Shown: piece after piece, positions 45,585 through 54,386 of the stretch
Layout of the letters: each line of letters starts with the position of its first letter
Position numbering within the stretch: the first letter of the stretch is position 1
Assembly (NCBI RefSeq): GCF_018678075.1
Contig: NZ_JAHHIR010000075.1
Span: forward strand, 1-60,853
Reading direction: 5' to 3'
Length of the DNA: 60,853 bases
Source of the DNA: Epibacterium ulvae
GTDB taxonomy: Bacteria; Pseudomonadota; Alphaproteobacteria; Rhodobacterales; Rhodobacteraceae
The notes under the pieces: model-generated
The model's input: the letters and a program-made list of their open reading frames with translations, nothing else
Told to the model about the DNA's origin: nothing
Database searches by the model: none
Made by a program: the position numbers and the translations under genes

Positions 45585-47438
45585 TTATTCAGGCAAGTTA
45601 AAGATCTGACCAGGATAGATCAGATCCGGGTTCCGGATCGCCTCTTTGTTTGCTTCAAACACCCGTACAAACAGGAATCCGTCGCCATAACGCGCCTGCG
45701 AAATCGCCCAGAGTGTGTCCCCTTTTTGCACTGTGACGGCCCGCACGGTGGTCCCAACTGCGGGCGCGCCGGGTTCTGGGGCTGGCTGCACCAGGACCTC
45801 GGGCGCTTCGCGTTTGAAGGGCGTCTCAAGGCGGCTCAGCACCTTGCCTTCGAGAGGGTCAATCTCATCCAGACGCAGGGTGTAGATGCCGGGTGCAACA
45901 CCATCGAGCCCGGTTCGCCAGCGACCGCTGACATTCGTGCGCACATCCACCACAGGAACGTTGTCGATATAGACACGGACCAAGGCGGCAGGACGTGCAC
46001 GCCCCGTCAGCAACACATCACCGGTCGGCGTATAGCTGATCGCATCCAGCGCCACTTTATCCGCCAGCTCCGGCGTCGACGGAGCCACGGGCTGCACAAC
46101 CTCCACCCCTTCGGGGCCGGTGCGCAGGACGGCAATCGCGGCGGATTGCGGTTTGGGCGCTTCCTGTTCCTGCGCGGCAATCGGTTGATTTGCGCTCTGT
46201 GTCGTCGGTTTCGGAGCTGCAGGTGTCTCTGTGGTGTTTTGGGTTTGCAACAGCGCCAGGGTTTGTGGGCTGTCACCGGCCTGCTCTTCCGCTGTTGTCT
46301 CAGTTTGGGTCGGAACGTTTGCCGGGGCCAGTTCTGTCACCGCTTCATTACCGATCTCCGGCGCAACGGGCACCACGGGTTGAACGGGCGGTTCAACCTC
46401 GGCGACGTGCTGGGGCTCATCTGCCACGATCGGTTCGACTTGCGGCGCGGTGGCTGGCTCGGCCTCTGCGGCCTCTGCGACTTGCTCTGGCTCGGCTTCA
46501 GCCTGCGCAACCTCGGGCGCAGCGACCTCGGCGGGTTGGTCCGCAACCGGTGCAGGCTCCGCGGGTGTTTCGACGGGGGCTGGCGTCACGTCGGCCTCGG
46601 CCACGGCAACCGGTGTCACAGGGGCCAGAATGAAGCTGACGTCCGAGTTGGCAATCTCTTCCCCCGCTCCTGCGGCGATGGTCACCACACGCGGCTGGGT
46701 GGCGGGTTCCACAACCGGGAACGCCACGAATTCGCCGCTGCCAGATGCCGCAACCTCTTCGATCACTGTGCCATCCAACAGGATCATAACGCGTGATCCT
46801 GCCAGCGCGCGCCCAGCGATCAGACCTGCGCCATCTGGGTCAAAGCGGATCACATCAATCTCGGGCGCTTGTAGTGCGGCGGTGGGCTCAGCAGCGGGTT
46901 CGCCAGCGGGGGGCGCAGCCGGCGTTGCGATTTCATCCGCGACGTCGTCAGGACCGACCGTATCTGCTTCGGCTGTTACTTCGGGTGCGGGTTCCGCGGT
47001 CACTTCAGGCGCTGTAACCGTTGGTGTAACTGGGCTCACCTCAGTTGTGGTTTGCTCGAGTTCAGTGTCGGGTTCAGCCGGTGTGGCCTCGACGGCGGTG
47101 GTTTCGGTTTCCTCTGCCTCGGCATTGTCGACTGTCTCAACAGTTGGTGCGGGCGCTGGCGCAACCGGCAGTTCCACTGCGGTTGTTTCCGGCTCAACCT
47201 GTACAGGTTCCGATGGTACAGCTTCGGGTGGCGCGACGGGTGGCGTCACAGTTGGCGCTGGCTCAACCGGCACCTCTGCGCTGGGTTGTTCCGCGACCAC
47301 AGGTGTTTCTGCCACGTCCTCTGAGCCGTCAAAGACGCCGAATTGCGTCAGCACAACGCCTCCAACGATCACAACAACAGTTGCGATCCCCGCGATCGAA
47401 AGCGCCCCCACGCCTCCTGAGCCGGATGTTTCCGCCAT
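45585..47438 (-). CDS. LysM-domain protein with long acidic Pro/Ala/Glu/Val linker
   Basis: 617 residues from ATG 47438 (MAETSGSGG) with AAGGAA upstream. One N-terminal helix, IAGIATVVVIVGGVVLTQFGVF, anchors it. Residues ~40-190 and ~300-430 are low-complexity Pro/Ala/Glu/Val/Thr stretches with no fold. Between them and after lie short Ig-like or beta-rich pieces (IDVIRFDPDGAGLIAGRALAGSRVMILLDG and ISYTPTGDVLLTGRARPAALVRVYIDNVPVVDV). The C-terminal LysM is VQKGDTLWAISQARYGDGF to PDLIYPGQIFNLPE, which binds peptidoglycan. Likely a cell-envelope tether; the low-complexity part varies between strains. Confidence 0.82.
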   Translation of the reverse strand: MAETSGSGGVGALSIAGIATVVVIVGGVVLTQFGVFDGSEDVAETPVVAEQPSAEVPVEPAPTVTPPVAPPEAVPSEPVQVEPETTAVELPVAPAPAPTVETVDNAEAEETETTAVEATPAEPDTELEQTTTEVSPVTPTVTAPEVTAEPAPEVTAEADTVGPDDVADEIATPAAPPAGEPAAEPTAALQAPEIDVIRFDPDGAGLIAGRALAGSRVMILLDGTVIEEVAASGSGEFVAFPVVEPATQPRVVTIAAGAGEEIANSDVSFILAPVTPVAVAEADVTPAPVETPAEPAPVADQPAEVAAPEVAQAEAEPEQVAEAAEAEPATAPQVEPIVADEPQHVAEVEPPVQPVVPVAPEIGNEAVTELAPANVPTQTETTAEEQAGDSPQTLALLQTQNTTETPAAPKPTTQSANQPIAAQEQEAPKPQSAAIAVLRTGPEGVEVVQPVAPSTPELADKVALDAISYTPTGDVLLTGRARPAALVRVYIDNVPVVDVRTNVSGRWRTGLDGVAPGIYTLRLDEIDPLEGKVLSRLETPFKREAPEVLVQPAPEPGAPAVGTTVRAVTVQKGDTLWAISQARYGDGFLFVRVFEANKEAIRNPDLIYPGQIFNLPE

Positions 47439-47558
47439 GGTATTCCTTCCTTCACACGGGCTGTCACCCCGCTTCTTGTTGAGCCGCAGACCGGGACTCG
47501 TTATCAGTGATCTAAGCCAGCCGTATTTCATTACGCAGCAACAGCAAAGATCCGCCGA

Positions 47559-48098
47559 ATGACAATTAGTTCCGTATGTGTGTATTGTGGCTCCCGTTTT
47601 GGGGCAAGCAAAAGCTTCGAATCAGCCGCAGCGGCTTTGGGCCGTGGTCTGGCCGCTCAAAGAATGCGCTTGGTCTATGGGGCGGGCGATGTGGGGCTGA
47701 TGGGCACCGTTGCGCGGGCCGCGATGGGAGCTGGCGGCGAAGTCTTTGGCATCATTCCGGAACATCTGGTCAAACGCGAAGTTGGCAAATCCGATCTGAC
47801 GACCTTTGTCGTGACCGAAACCATGCATGAGCGCAAGAAAGTCATGCTGTATAACGCCGACGCCGTCGTGGTCCTGCCCGGCGGCATGGGGTCATTGGAT
47901 GAGCTGTTTGAGGCCATCACCTGGCGTCAATTGGGGCTTCACGACAAGCCGATCTTTATCTTGAATATCGATGGCTATTGGGAGCCGTTGCGCAGCCTGA
48001 TCGACCATGTGATCGATCAGGGCTTTGCCGGGGCGGATGTGGATGACACGCTCACCTGGGTTGACACGGTTGATGAGGTTCTGGCCAAGCTGGCCTAG
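47559..48098 (+). CDS. LOG-family protein (TIGR00730, Rossmann fold)
   Basis: 179 residues. The family motif PGGMGSLDE (PGGxGTxxE) and the upstream LVYGAGDVGLMGTVARAAMGAGGEVFGIIPEHL mark a LOG-type nucleoside 5'-monophosphate phosphoribohydrolase. Such enzymes release a base such as a cytokinin from its ribotide. A role in nucleotide salvage in bacteria is common. Divergent from the LysM gene. Confidence 0.92.
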   Translation: MTISSVCVYCGSRFGASKSFESAAAALGRGLAAQRMRLVYGAGDVGLMGTVARAAMGAGGEVFGIIPEHLVKREVGKSDLTTFVVTETMHERKKVMLYNADAVVVLPGGMGSLDELFEAITWRQLGLHDKPIFILNIDGYWEPLRSLIDHVIDQGFAGADVDDTLTWVDTVDEVLAKLA

Positions 48099-48106
48099 CG
48101 CATCCA

Positions 48107-48123
48107 CAGGCGTTAGACGCCTG
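48107..48123. terminator. Hairpin between convergent genes
   Basis: CAGGCGT-TAG-ACGCCTG is a perfect 7-bp stem in the 14-base gap and the end of the metallophosphoesterase gene. It has no T-tail, so it is a weak terminator candidate. Confidence 0.4.
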
Positions 48124-49006
48124 CGATTTCCACCACGGTGATTTCCGGCACCACGCCAAGTCGGATCGGCAGGATCGAACAGCCGATGCCGCCTGAGACG
48201 ATCAGATCACGCCCGTTTTCCTGGATATGACCATAGCGGTAGCGGCTGCCAAAGCGGCGCGACACGGCCGGGGCCCAGCCAAAGATCTGCACCTGCCCGC
48301 CATGTGTATGACCCGATAGTGTCAGCGACACACGCTCTGGCACGCGCTGAACAACATAGGGTTCATGGGCCAGCAGGATACAAGGCGCGCCGTCATCGTC
48401 GACCTGCGCCATGGTTGCGGGCAAATCATCCAATCCCTGAAACCGTCGACCATTGGCGGTGCGTCGCCGCAATGCGATCTGATCCTCAAGCCCCGCCAGC
48501 CAATAGCCGTCTTTCTTGAGTGCTTGGTTGGAGAGCACTGGAATGCCAACCGCCTCAAGCGCGCCGCCGTATCGGCTTGGCCCACCACCACGGCGTTGGG
48601 CGGCGCGGTCGTCCCACCAGTCGTGATTGCCCAGCACGGAATACACCCCCTGCGGCGCCTGAAGCTCGGCAAGGATTGGGGCTGCGTCTTCGATCTCAAC
48701 CGGTTTGGATATATATTTATGACCGGGCGCAAAATCCCCCAGCAGCACAACCAGATCCGCATTCACCGCATTGGTGCGGCGCACGATCTGTTTCAATCGG
48801 CGCAGGCCCACATAAGGCTCGCCGAGGTGGATATCGGTGATGATCGCGATCTTGAGAGGTTTGCGGGTCCAGTCTTGGCGCGCGACCCGCCAGCGTTTGA
48901 CCCGCAAGCGCAGCGCAGGTTCGATAAAGAAGCCATAAGTCGCCGCAAAAAAGCCTGCCAGGATGGTTCCCAGCAGGCCTTTTAGAACAGTGCGTCGCGA
49001 AATCAC
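48113..49006 (-). CDS. Metallophosphoesterase with Tat-like N-terminus (YkuE-like)
   Basis: 297 residues. The N-terminus MISRRTVLKGLLGTILAGFFAA has twin arginines and a hydrophobic run. The calcineurin-like metal motifs are complete: DIHLG, GDFAPG, GNHDWW and SGHTHGGQ. Probably a membrane-anchored periplasmic phosphoesterase, as YkuE is; the substrate is unknown. It begins 13 bases after the sodB stop and may share its transcript. Confidence 0.9.
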   Translation of the reverse strand: MISRRTVLKGLLGTILAGFFAATYGFFIEPALRLRVKRWRVARQDWTRKPLKIAIITDIHLGEPYVGLRRLKQIVRRTNAVNADLVVLLGDFAPGHKYISKPVEIEDAAPILAELQAPQGVYSVLGNHDWWDDRAAQRRGGGPSRYGGALEAVGIPVLSNQALKKDGYWLAGLEDQIALRRRTANGRRFQGLDDLPATMAQVDDDGAPCILLAHEPYVVQRVPERVSLTLSGHTHGGQVQIFGWAPAVSRRFGSRYRYGHIQENGRDLIVSGGIGCSILPIRLGVVPEITVVEIAGV

Positions 49007-49019
49007 GCGTGCGCTCCGA

Positions 49020-49619
49020 TTACAGGCGCGATGCCACGTTTTCCCAGTTCACCAGGTTGTCCAGGAAGTTGGACAGGTAAACCGGACGCTTGTTGCGGAA
49101 GTCGATGTAGTAGGAGTGTTCCCAAACATCACAGCCCAGCAGCGCGGTCTGACCAAAGCACAGCGGGTTCACACCGTTTTCGGTCTTGGTCACTTTCAGG
49201 CCACCATCGGTGTCTTTGACCAGCCAGGCCCAGCCAGAGCCGAACTGACCAGCGCCCGCAGCAGAGAACTGAGACTTGAATTCGTCAACCGAGCCAAAGC
49301 TTTCAACGATTGCTTTTTCCAGCTCACCCGGCATTGCCGCGCCGTTTGGACCCATCATTTCCCAGAACTGGTTGTGGTTCCACAGCTGGGAGATGTTGTT
49401 GAAGATGCCGTTTTGCGCAACAGCGGATTTGTCGTAGGTGCCGACGATGATCTCTTCGAGGGTTTTGCCATCCCACTCAGTACCCGCGATCAGCTTGTTG
49501 CCGTTGTCCACATAAGCTTTGTGGTGCAGATCGTGGTGGAATTCCAATGTCTCTGCGGACATGCCTTTGTCAGCCAGCGCGTCGTGTGCGTAAGGAAGAT
49601 CGGGAAGTTCGAATGCCAT
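49020..49619 (-). CDS. sodB: Iron-type superoxide dismutase SodB
   Basis: 199 residues. Landmarks: ELPDLPYAHDALADKGMSAETLEFHHDLHHKAYVDN with two metal-ligand His, NNISQLWNHNQFWEMM with Gln in the position typical of the iron form, and DVWEHSYYIDFRNKRPVYL with the Asp and His ligands. It converts superoxide to oxygen and hydrogen peroxide in the cytoplasm. Iron preference is read from the Gln position, not tested. Confidence 0.96.
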   Translation of the reverse strand: MAFELPDLPYAHDALADKGMSAETLEFHHDLHHKAYVDNGNKLIAGTEWDGKTLEEIIVGTYDKSAVAQNGIFNNISQLWNHNQFWEMMGPNGAAMPGELEKAIVESFGSVDEFKSQFSAAGAGQFGSGWAWLVKDTDGGLKVTKTENGVNPLCFGQTALLGCDVWEHSYYIDFRNKRPVYLSNFLDNLVNWENVASRL

Positions 49620-49809
49620 AGTGAGGCCCCCTGTCGAAAAAGTTGCGTTTCTGGGACGATAGATGATCGCAGCCCGCTCTCAGGTCAAGTCCGTGGTGAC
49701 ACGAATTGCAGCTTTCAGCGCTCTTGGCATCGGCAAACCGGCAAATCTGTCACGCCCCCTTTGCGACTCTTGTCTCGCGACAAGCGCCATTGGTCTGCAC
49801 AAATTGGCT

Positions 49810-50220
49810 CTAACTCTGTAACCCGCAGGAACCGGTCCCTTGATCGGTGTTGTCTGCACCCACCACCTGAATAGTAACAAAGGCTTTGTTGCGCGCCTTT
49901 CGGTGGACCAGGGAAATCTTCAAATCCAGACGCGAGCCGCCAGAAAACTCCATCCGGTCAATGGTCCAGCGGGCGCGCAACAGTTTGGATGTATCGCTGA
50001 CAAAGTCGGCCTTTTTCGGTGGCTGCTTCATATGGATCAGAAAGGGATCAATGATCTCGGCCGTGCCTGCCGATTGGACGTTCACCAGCACTTGTTTTGG
50101 GATCACGTTATTCCTGCCGTGATCTTTGAATTTACAAAGATAGGTTTCAGCCTGTGCAGAAAGGGCTGTGGACGACAGAACAAGGATAGCTGCGGAAACT
50201 GTTTTGACTAAATAGGTCAC
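49810..50220 (-). CDS. Small exported protein, unknown function
   Basis: 136 residues with a signal peptide MTYLVKTVSAAILVLSSTALSAQA. The mature part has two cysteines (YLCKFKD and GSCGLQS) that could pair at the two ends, and is otherwise basic and beta-rich (VLVNVQSAGTAEIIDPFLIHM). No family is recognised. It is a stand-alone minus-strand gene between the sox terminator and sodB. Confidence 0.7.
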   Translation of the reverse strand: MTYLVKTVSAAILVLSSTALSAQAETYLCKFKDHGRNNVIPKQVLVNVQSAGTAEIIDPFLIHMKQPPKKADFVSDTSKLLRARWTIDRMEFSGGSRLDLKISLVHRKARNKAFVTIQVVGADNTDQGTGSCGLQS

Positions 50221-50262
50221 CGTAAAACTCCGAAATTCAACCCAAAGCTGATATCCAGAGAA

Positions 50263-50289
50263 AAACGCGCCCCAAAAGAGGGCGCGTTT
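50263..50289 (-). terminator. Terminator after the sox operon
   Basis: AAACGCGCCC (50263-50272) and GGGCGCGTTT (50280-50289) pair perfectly; on the minus strand the stem is followed by TTTTTCTC, 40 bases after the soxG stop at 50329. Confidence 0.9.
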
Positions 50290-50328
50290 GCAGAAGCGAA
50301 AGTACTCCGGAACATTTTTGAAGTGTGG

Positions 50329-50895
50329 TTAATAGACACCAACTTCCGCATTGGCATCGGCCGAGGTCGTGAGCAGGTCAAAGACATACTGACCAACCGA
50401 CCGGAAGCATACGATGTTGAAACATGCGTCTGTGTCCAGCCAAAAGGCACCTGCGACCTGCGCCAGTCGTGTGCGGCGGAAACCACCAGGGACAAACTGA
50501 TCGGCGGCAAAATCCACGGGCGCGACCTTGGCCAGCACCTCACGTGCACCGGAACCAGACACCGTAAACATCGCACGCGCGTCAGAGACGTTGACCACCA
50601 GTGCATGCGCGCCCGTCAGCGCCGTCGACAATGCGTCCACCTTGGCGTCGACGTCTTGATAGGCGGTGACGATCAACAGCTCGTCCGGAGACATCCATAC
50701 GACAGTTGTCCCGTCGGCCTGCGTGACTTTGCGGATGCCAGGGATGGCACAGCCAGTGCACTCCTTGACCGCTTTGGCCAGGGATTTCGACGCCAGATCC
50801 CCGCGCAGGGTGATCATGCCGACCAGACCTGCGTCCTTGACCTCAGCCAGACCAGTGAAGGAGGCTCCGTTCAAAACACTCACTGCGTTAGACAT
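50329..50895 (-). CDS. soxG: Sarcosine oxidase gamma subunit (SoxG)
   Basis: 188 residues from ATG 50895 (MSNAVSVLNGASF). Small subunit of the heterotetrameric sarcosine oxidase; it resembles a GcvT-like fold. Landmarks: MITLRGDLASKSLAKAVKECTGCAIP, DGTTVVWMSPDELLIV and CFRSVGQYVFDLLTTSADAN. The start overlaps the soxA stop by eight bases, so translation is coupled. It ends the soxBDAG operon. Confidence 0.95.
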   Translation of the reverse strand: MSNAVSVLNGASFTGLAEVKDAGLVGMITLRGDLASKSLAKAVKECTGCAIPGIRKVTQADGTTVVWMSPDELLIVTAYQDVDAKVDALSTALTGAHALVVNVSDARAMFTVSGSGAREVLAKVAPVDFAADQFVPGGFRRTRLAQVAGAFWLDTDACFNIVCFRSVGQYVFDLLTTSADANAEVGVY

Positions 50896-53800
50896 TCTGC
50901 TTCTCCCCGTCTTTGTCGTAGAAAACCGGATCAACGATCTTGGCCTCGTAAATCTTCCCATCAGTGCCGGGGAAAGAGATCACCTCTCCCATGCGTTTGG
51001 GGCCTTGTTTGACCAGACCCATCGCGATCCCACGGTTGAGGTTTGATGAGAAATAGGTCGAGGTGACGCGGCCAATGGTGTTCTTCTGGCCATTGCCGTT
51101 TACCCCATTGCCCACCGCATAGGCGCCGTCCGGCAGAACCGATCCATCGACCGTCTCAAGCCCGACCAGTTTCCACCGGTCCGGATCGGCCATGTGAGAG
51201 CGCAAATGAGCGCGTTTGCCGAGATAGTCGTCCTTTTTCTTGGACAAGGCCCAGTTCAGGCCCAAATCCTGCGGAATGACGGTGCCGTCCGTCTCATCCC
51301 CGATCATGATAAAGCCCTTCTCGGCGCGCAGAATGTGCAGACCTTCGGTGCCATAGGGCATGACGCCGAACTCTTTACCCGCTTCCATCAGCGCATCCCA
51401 AAACGCCTGCCCTTCAGAGGCCGCAACCGCGATTTCATAGGACAGCTCACCCGAGAATGAGATCCGATAGGCGCGCGCCTTGAAACCACCGATGTCCCCG
51501 TCTCGCCATTCCATAAACGGCAGCGCTTCTTTGGAGACATCCATGCCACCTAGCTTTTCCAGAACCTTGCGGGCGTTGGGGCCGACCACGGCGATTTGGG
51601 CAAATTGCTCGGTCACATTGGCGACATAAACCTGCATGTCCCACCATTCGGTCTGCAGCCATTCCTCCATATGGGCATGGATCCGATCCGCCCCGCCGGT
51701 GGTGGTGTGGCACAGCCAGGTGTCGTCATCCACGCGGGCAACAACGCCGTCATCCATCAGGAAGCCGTTCTCGGAACACATCAACCCATAGCGGCATTTG
51801 CCGATCTTCAGGTTCGACATCATGTTGGTGTACATCATGTCGAGGAACTTGCCTGCATCCGGCCCTTTGACCACCAGCTTGCCCAGGGTGGACGCATCTA
51901 ACAGGCCAAGGTTTTCGCGGGTGTTCTTGACCTCGCGGTTCACGGCCTCTTGCACGGTTTCGCCGTCCCGCAGAAAGGTGAAGGGGCGACGCCAGTGGCC
52001 CACGGGTTCCCAATCGGCTCCGTTGGTGTCGTGCCAGTCATACATCGGGGTCTTGCGCAGCGGTTGGAAGACGTCACCGCGTGCCTCACCACCAATCGCG
52101 CCCATGGAAATCGGGTGATAGGGCGGGCGGAACGTTGTGGTGCCGACCTGTGGGATCTCAGATCCCAACGTATCCGCAAGGATCGCAAGGCCGTTGATAT
52201 TGCTCAGCTTACCCTGATCGGTTGCCATGCCAAGGGTGGTGTAGCGTTTGGTGTGTTCGACGCTTTCGAACCCTTCGCGCGCCGCCAGTTGCACGTCGGA
52301 TACTTTGACGTCGTTTTGATAGTCCAGCCAGGATTTCATCCGATGCTGGATGTCGGCATTTGCAGGCATCAGCCAGACCGGCTCCATCGGGGTCTCGGGC
52401 ATGGTCTCCGCCGATGCTGGATCTGCGGTTTGGGCCGGGAAGCCCGCGCCTTGTGCGGCTGTGGCACCGGCCTGGGCCGCATCCGTCAGAACCGCGCTCA
52501 GCTCCAATGGACCCGAAGACGTGCCAGCCGTGACCACAAAGGCTTTGCCGTCGTGAGAGATCGGAGCACGGGTTGGGTCAGGGCGGAAATGGGCCTGTGT
52601 GTCGTCCCAAGTCAGCTTGCCGCCACAGTGGGACCACAGGTGCACCACGGGCGACCAGCCGCCGGACATGGCAACCGCATCGGCTGCGATCTCCTCAATG
52701 GATTGGCCATCACCGTCCTGCAGACAGATCGCGACCTTGGTGACACGTTTACCGTCGGCGACTTTGGCAATGGCGCGGCCGTCCTCGACACGGATACCCG
52801 CCGCACGTGCTTCTGCCGCGAGGGCTCCGCCCCCCAGACGACGAGCGTCCAGAATGCAGGCGATTTCGACGCCCGCCTTTTGCAGAATCAAGGCGGTGCG
52901 ATAGGCGTCGTCATTGTTGGTGGCAACCACGACACGTTTGCCGGGGGTCACGCCCCAGTTCACCACATAGTCACGCATGGCCGATGCCAGCATCACGCCG
53001 GGCACATCATTGCCCGCAAAGGACAAGGGGCGCTCGATGGCGCCACAGGCGGTGATGATCTGTTTGGTGCGAATACGCCACAAACGGTGGCGTGGGCCGC
53101 CTTTGGACGGGTCATGATCCGTCAGGCGCTCATAGCCCAGCAAATAGCCGTGGTCATAGACCCCTGCCCCCATCATCCGATCGCGCAGGGTGACATTCTC
53201 CATCGCGCGCAACTCATCCAGGGTTTTGGTGACCCAAGCCTCGGCCTCCATCCCGTCGATGGTGCCGCCGTCCACTGGCGCGCGCCCACCCCAATGGGCG
53301 TTTTGTTCCATCAGCAGAACTTTGGCACCGGAAGCAGCCGCAGTTTTTGCCGCCTGCAGACCCGCCACACCGCCGCCGACAATCACAACATCAGCGAAGA
53401 AGTAGAAATGTTCGTAGGTGTCCGCGTCTTTCAGCTCTTTATCCGGCGCTTTGCCGAGACCCGCGGATTGGCGAATGAAAGGCTCGTAGACGTGTTTCCA
53501 GAACGGCTTTGGATGGATGAACATCTTGTAATAAAAGCCGGCCGTCAGCACGCGGGAGAACAGTTTGCTGTTCAAGATGCCGACGTCAAACTCCAGGCTG
53601 GGCCAGTGGTTTTGTGACTGGGCTGCAAGACCTTCGAACAATTCGGTGGTGGTGGCGCGCTGGTTCGGCTCGAACCGCTCTCCTGCGCCCAAACCCACCA
53701 GCGCGTTTGGTTCCTCGGAGCCTGAGGCCACGAGACCGCGCGGGCGGTGGTATTTGAACGACCGGCCCACCAGCATCTGGTCATTGGCCAGAAGAGCCGA

Positions 53801-53908
53801 GGCCAGCGTATCACCGGGATAGCCCAGCATACTGCGCCCGTTGAAGGTAAAGACGATCTGTTTGGTGCGGTCGATCAGGCGACCCTGTTTTGCGAGGCGA
53901 GTGCTCAT
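50888..53908 (-). CDS. soxA: Sarcosine oxidase alpha subunit (SoxA)
   Basis: 1006 residues from ATG 53908. Large subunit with NAD and folate sites. The N-terminus TKQIVFTFNGRSMLGYPGDTLASALLAN is followed by a dinucleotide-binding motif VIVGGGVAGLQAAKTAAASGAKVLL near residue 165, and the C-terminal half is an aminomethyltransferase-like domain for tetrahydrofolate (GKCRYGLMCSENGFLMDDGVVARV). The complex oxidises sarcosine to glycine with formation of 5,10-methylene-THF or formaldehyde and H2O2. It lies after soxD, separated by 69 bases that include a repeat. Confidence 0.97.
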   Translation of the reverse strand: MSTRLAKQGRLIDRTKQIVFTFNGRSMLGYPGDTLASALLANDQMLVGRSFKYHRPRGLVASGSEEPNALVGLGAGERFEPNQRATTTELFEGLAAQSQNHWPSLEFDVGILNSKLFSRVLTAGFYYKMFIHPKPFWKHVYEPFIRQSAGLGKAPDKELKDADTYEHFYFFADVVIVGGGVAGLQAAKTAAASGAKVLLMEQNAHWGGRAPVDGGTIDGMEAEAWVTKTLDELRAMENVTLRDRMMGAGVYDHGYLLGYERLTDHDPSKGGPRHRLWRIRTKQIITACGAIERPLSFAGNDVPGVMLASAMRDYVVNWGVTPGKRVVVATNNDDAYRTALILQKAGVEIACILDARRLGGGALAAEARAAGIRVEDGRAIAKVADGKRVTKVAICLQDGDGQSIEEIAADAVAMSGGWSPVVHLWSHCGGKLTWDDTQAHFRPDPTRAPISHDGKAFVVTAGTSSGPLELSAVLTDAAQAGATAAQGAGFPAQTADPASAETMPETPMEPVWLMPANADIQHRMKSWLDYQNDVKVSDVQLAAREGFESVEHTKRYTTLGMATDQGKLSNINGLAILADTLGSEIPQVGTTTFRPPYHPISMGAIGGEARGDVFQPLRKTPMYDWHDTNGADWEPVGHWRRPFTFLRDGETVQEAVNREVKNTRENLGLLDASTLGKLVVKGPDAGKFLDMMYTNMMSNLKIGKCRYGLMCSENGFLMDDGVVARVDDDTWLCHTTTGGADRIHAHMEEWLQTEWWDMQVYVANVTEQFAQIAVVGPNARKVLEKLGGMDVSKEALPFMEWRDGDIGGFKARAYRISFSGELSYEIAVAASEGQAFWDALMEAGKEFGVMPYGTEGLHILRAEKGFIMIGDETDGTVIPQDLGLNWALSKKKDDYLGKRAHLRSHMADPDRWKLVGLETVDGSVLPDGAYAVGNGVNGNGQKNTIGRVTSTYFSSNLNRGIAMGLVKQGPKRMGEVISFPGTDGKIYEAKIVDPVFYDKDGEKQNV

Positions 53909-53940
53909 ATCAGCGGACCTTTCGCAGACCGAAAGCACGG

Positions 53941-53974
53941 GAGCCTCCGGCGGAAGTATTTTTGAAAAGATGAA
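53941..53974. repeat. Palindromic repeat between soxD and soxA (copy 2)
   Basis: Reading plus: GAGCC, the palindrome CCTCCGGCGG, then GAAGTATTTTTGAAAAGATGAA. The GAAGTATTT and GAAAAGATGAA parts match copy 1 in nnr. It sits four bases from the soxD stop, in the gap before the soxA ribosome binding site. Confidence 0.7.
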
Positions 53975-53977
53975 CCA

Positions 53978-54346
53978 TCAGCTGGCGTCCTCGGCCCCGG
54001 CGTGCGGTGCGGAAGCATCGGTGAATTCGCGCCATGTCCAGCCGGGACGTTTCGTGGAGATTTCGTCCAAGAGTGCCTGTGGCGGGGTCCCAGTTTGCGC
54101 TGTGTATGTGCCGAATACCTCAAGCGTGACGGTGCAGCGAGCGGCGTGAAACCACTTGCCGCAGCCATTGACGTGGCGCCAGCGTTCAAAATGCACGCCT
54201 TTTGGGTTTTCGCGCATGAAGAGATAGTCGTGGAAGTCTTCATCGGATGAGCCGGGGCCAAAGCGTTTCAGATGCGCTTCGCCACCCGCCTGAAGTTCGG
54301 TTTCTTCGGCGTGGACACCGCAATATGGGCATTCAAGGATCAGCAT
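53978..54346 (-). CDS. soxD: Sarcosine oxidase delta subunit (SoxD)
   Basis: 122 residues. Zinc-binding small subunit: the N-terminal ECPYCGVHAEETEL and later NGCGKWFHAARC supply the Cys and His ligands. The segment FGPGSSDEDFHDYLFMRENPKGVHFERWRH is diagnostic. The C-terminal tail GAEDAS is extra. It is 40 bases behind soxB and before soxA. Confidence 0.95.
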   Translation of the reverse strand: MLILECPYCGVHAEETELQAGGEAHLKRFGPGSSDEDFHDYLFMRENPKGVHFERWRHVNGCGKWFHAARCTVTLEVFGTYTAQTGTPPQALLDEISTKRPGWTWREFTDASAPHAGAEDAS

Positions 54347-54386
54347 TGGCTCTGCTCCGTCGTCGTATAATTTGCGAAGATCATCA

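Noticed and set aside
51950-53617. A 555-codon open frame antisense to soxA
   Set aside because: Shadow of the conserved SoxA frame; composition is not protein-like.
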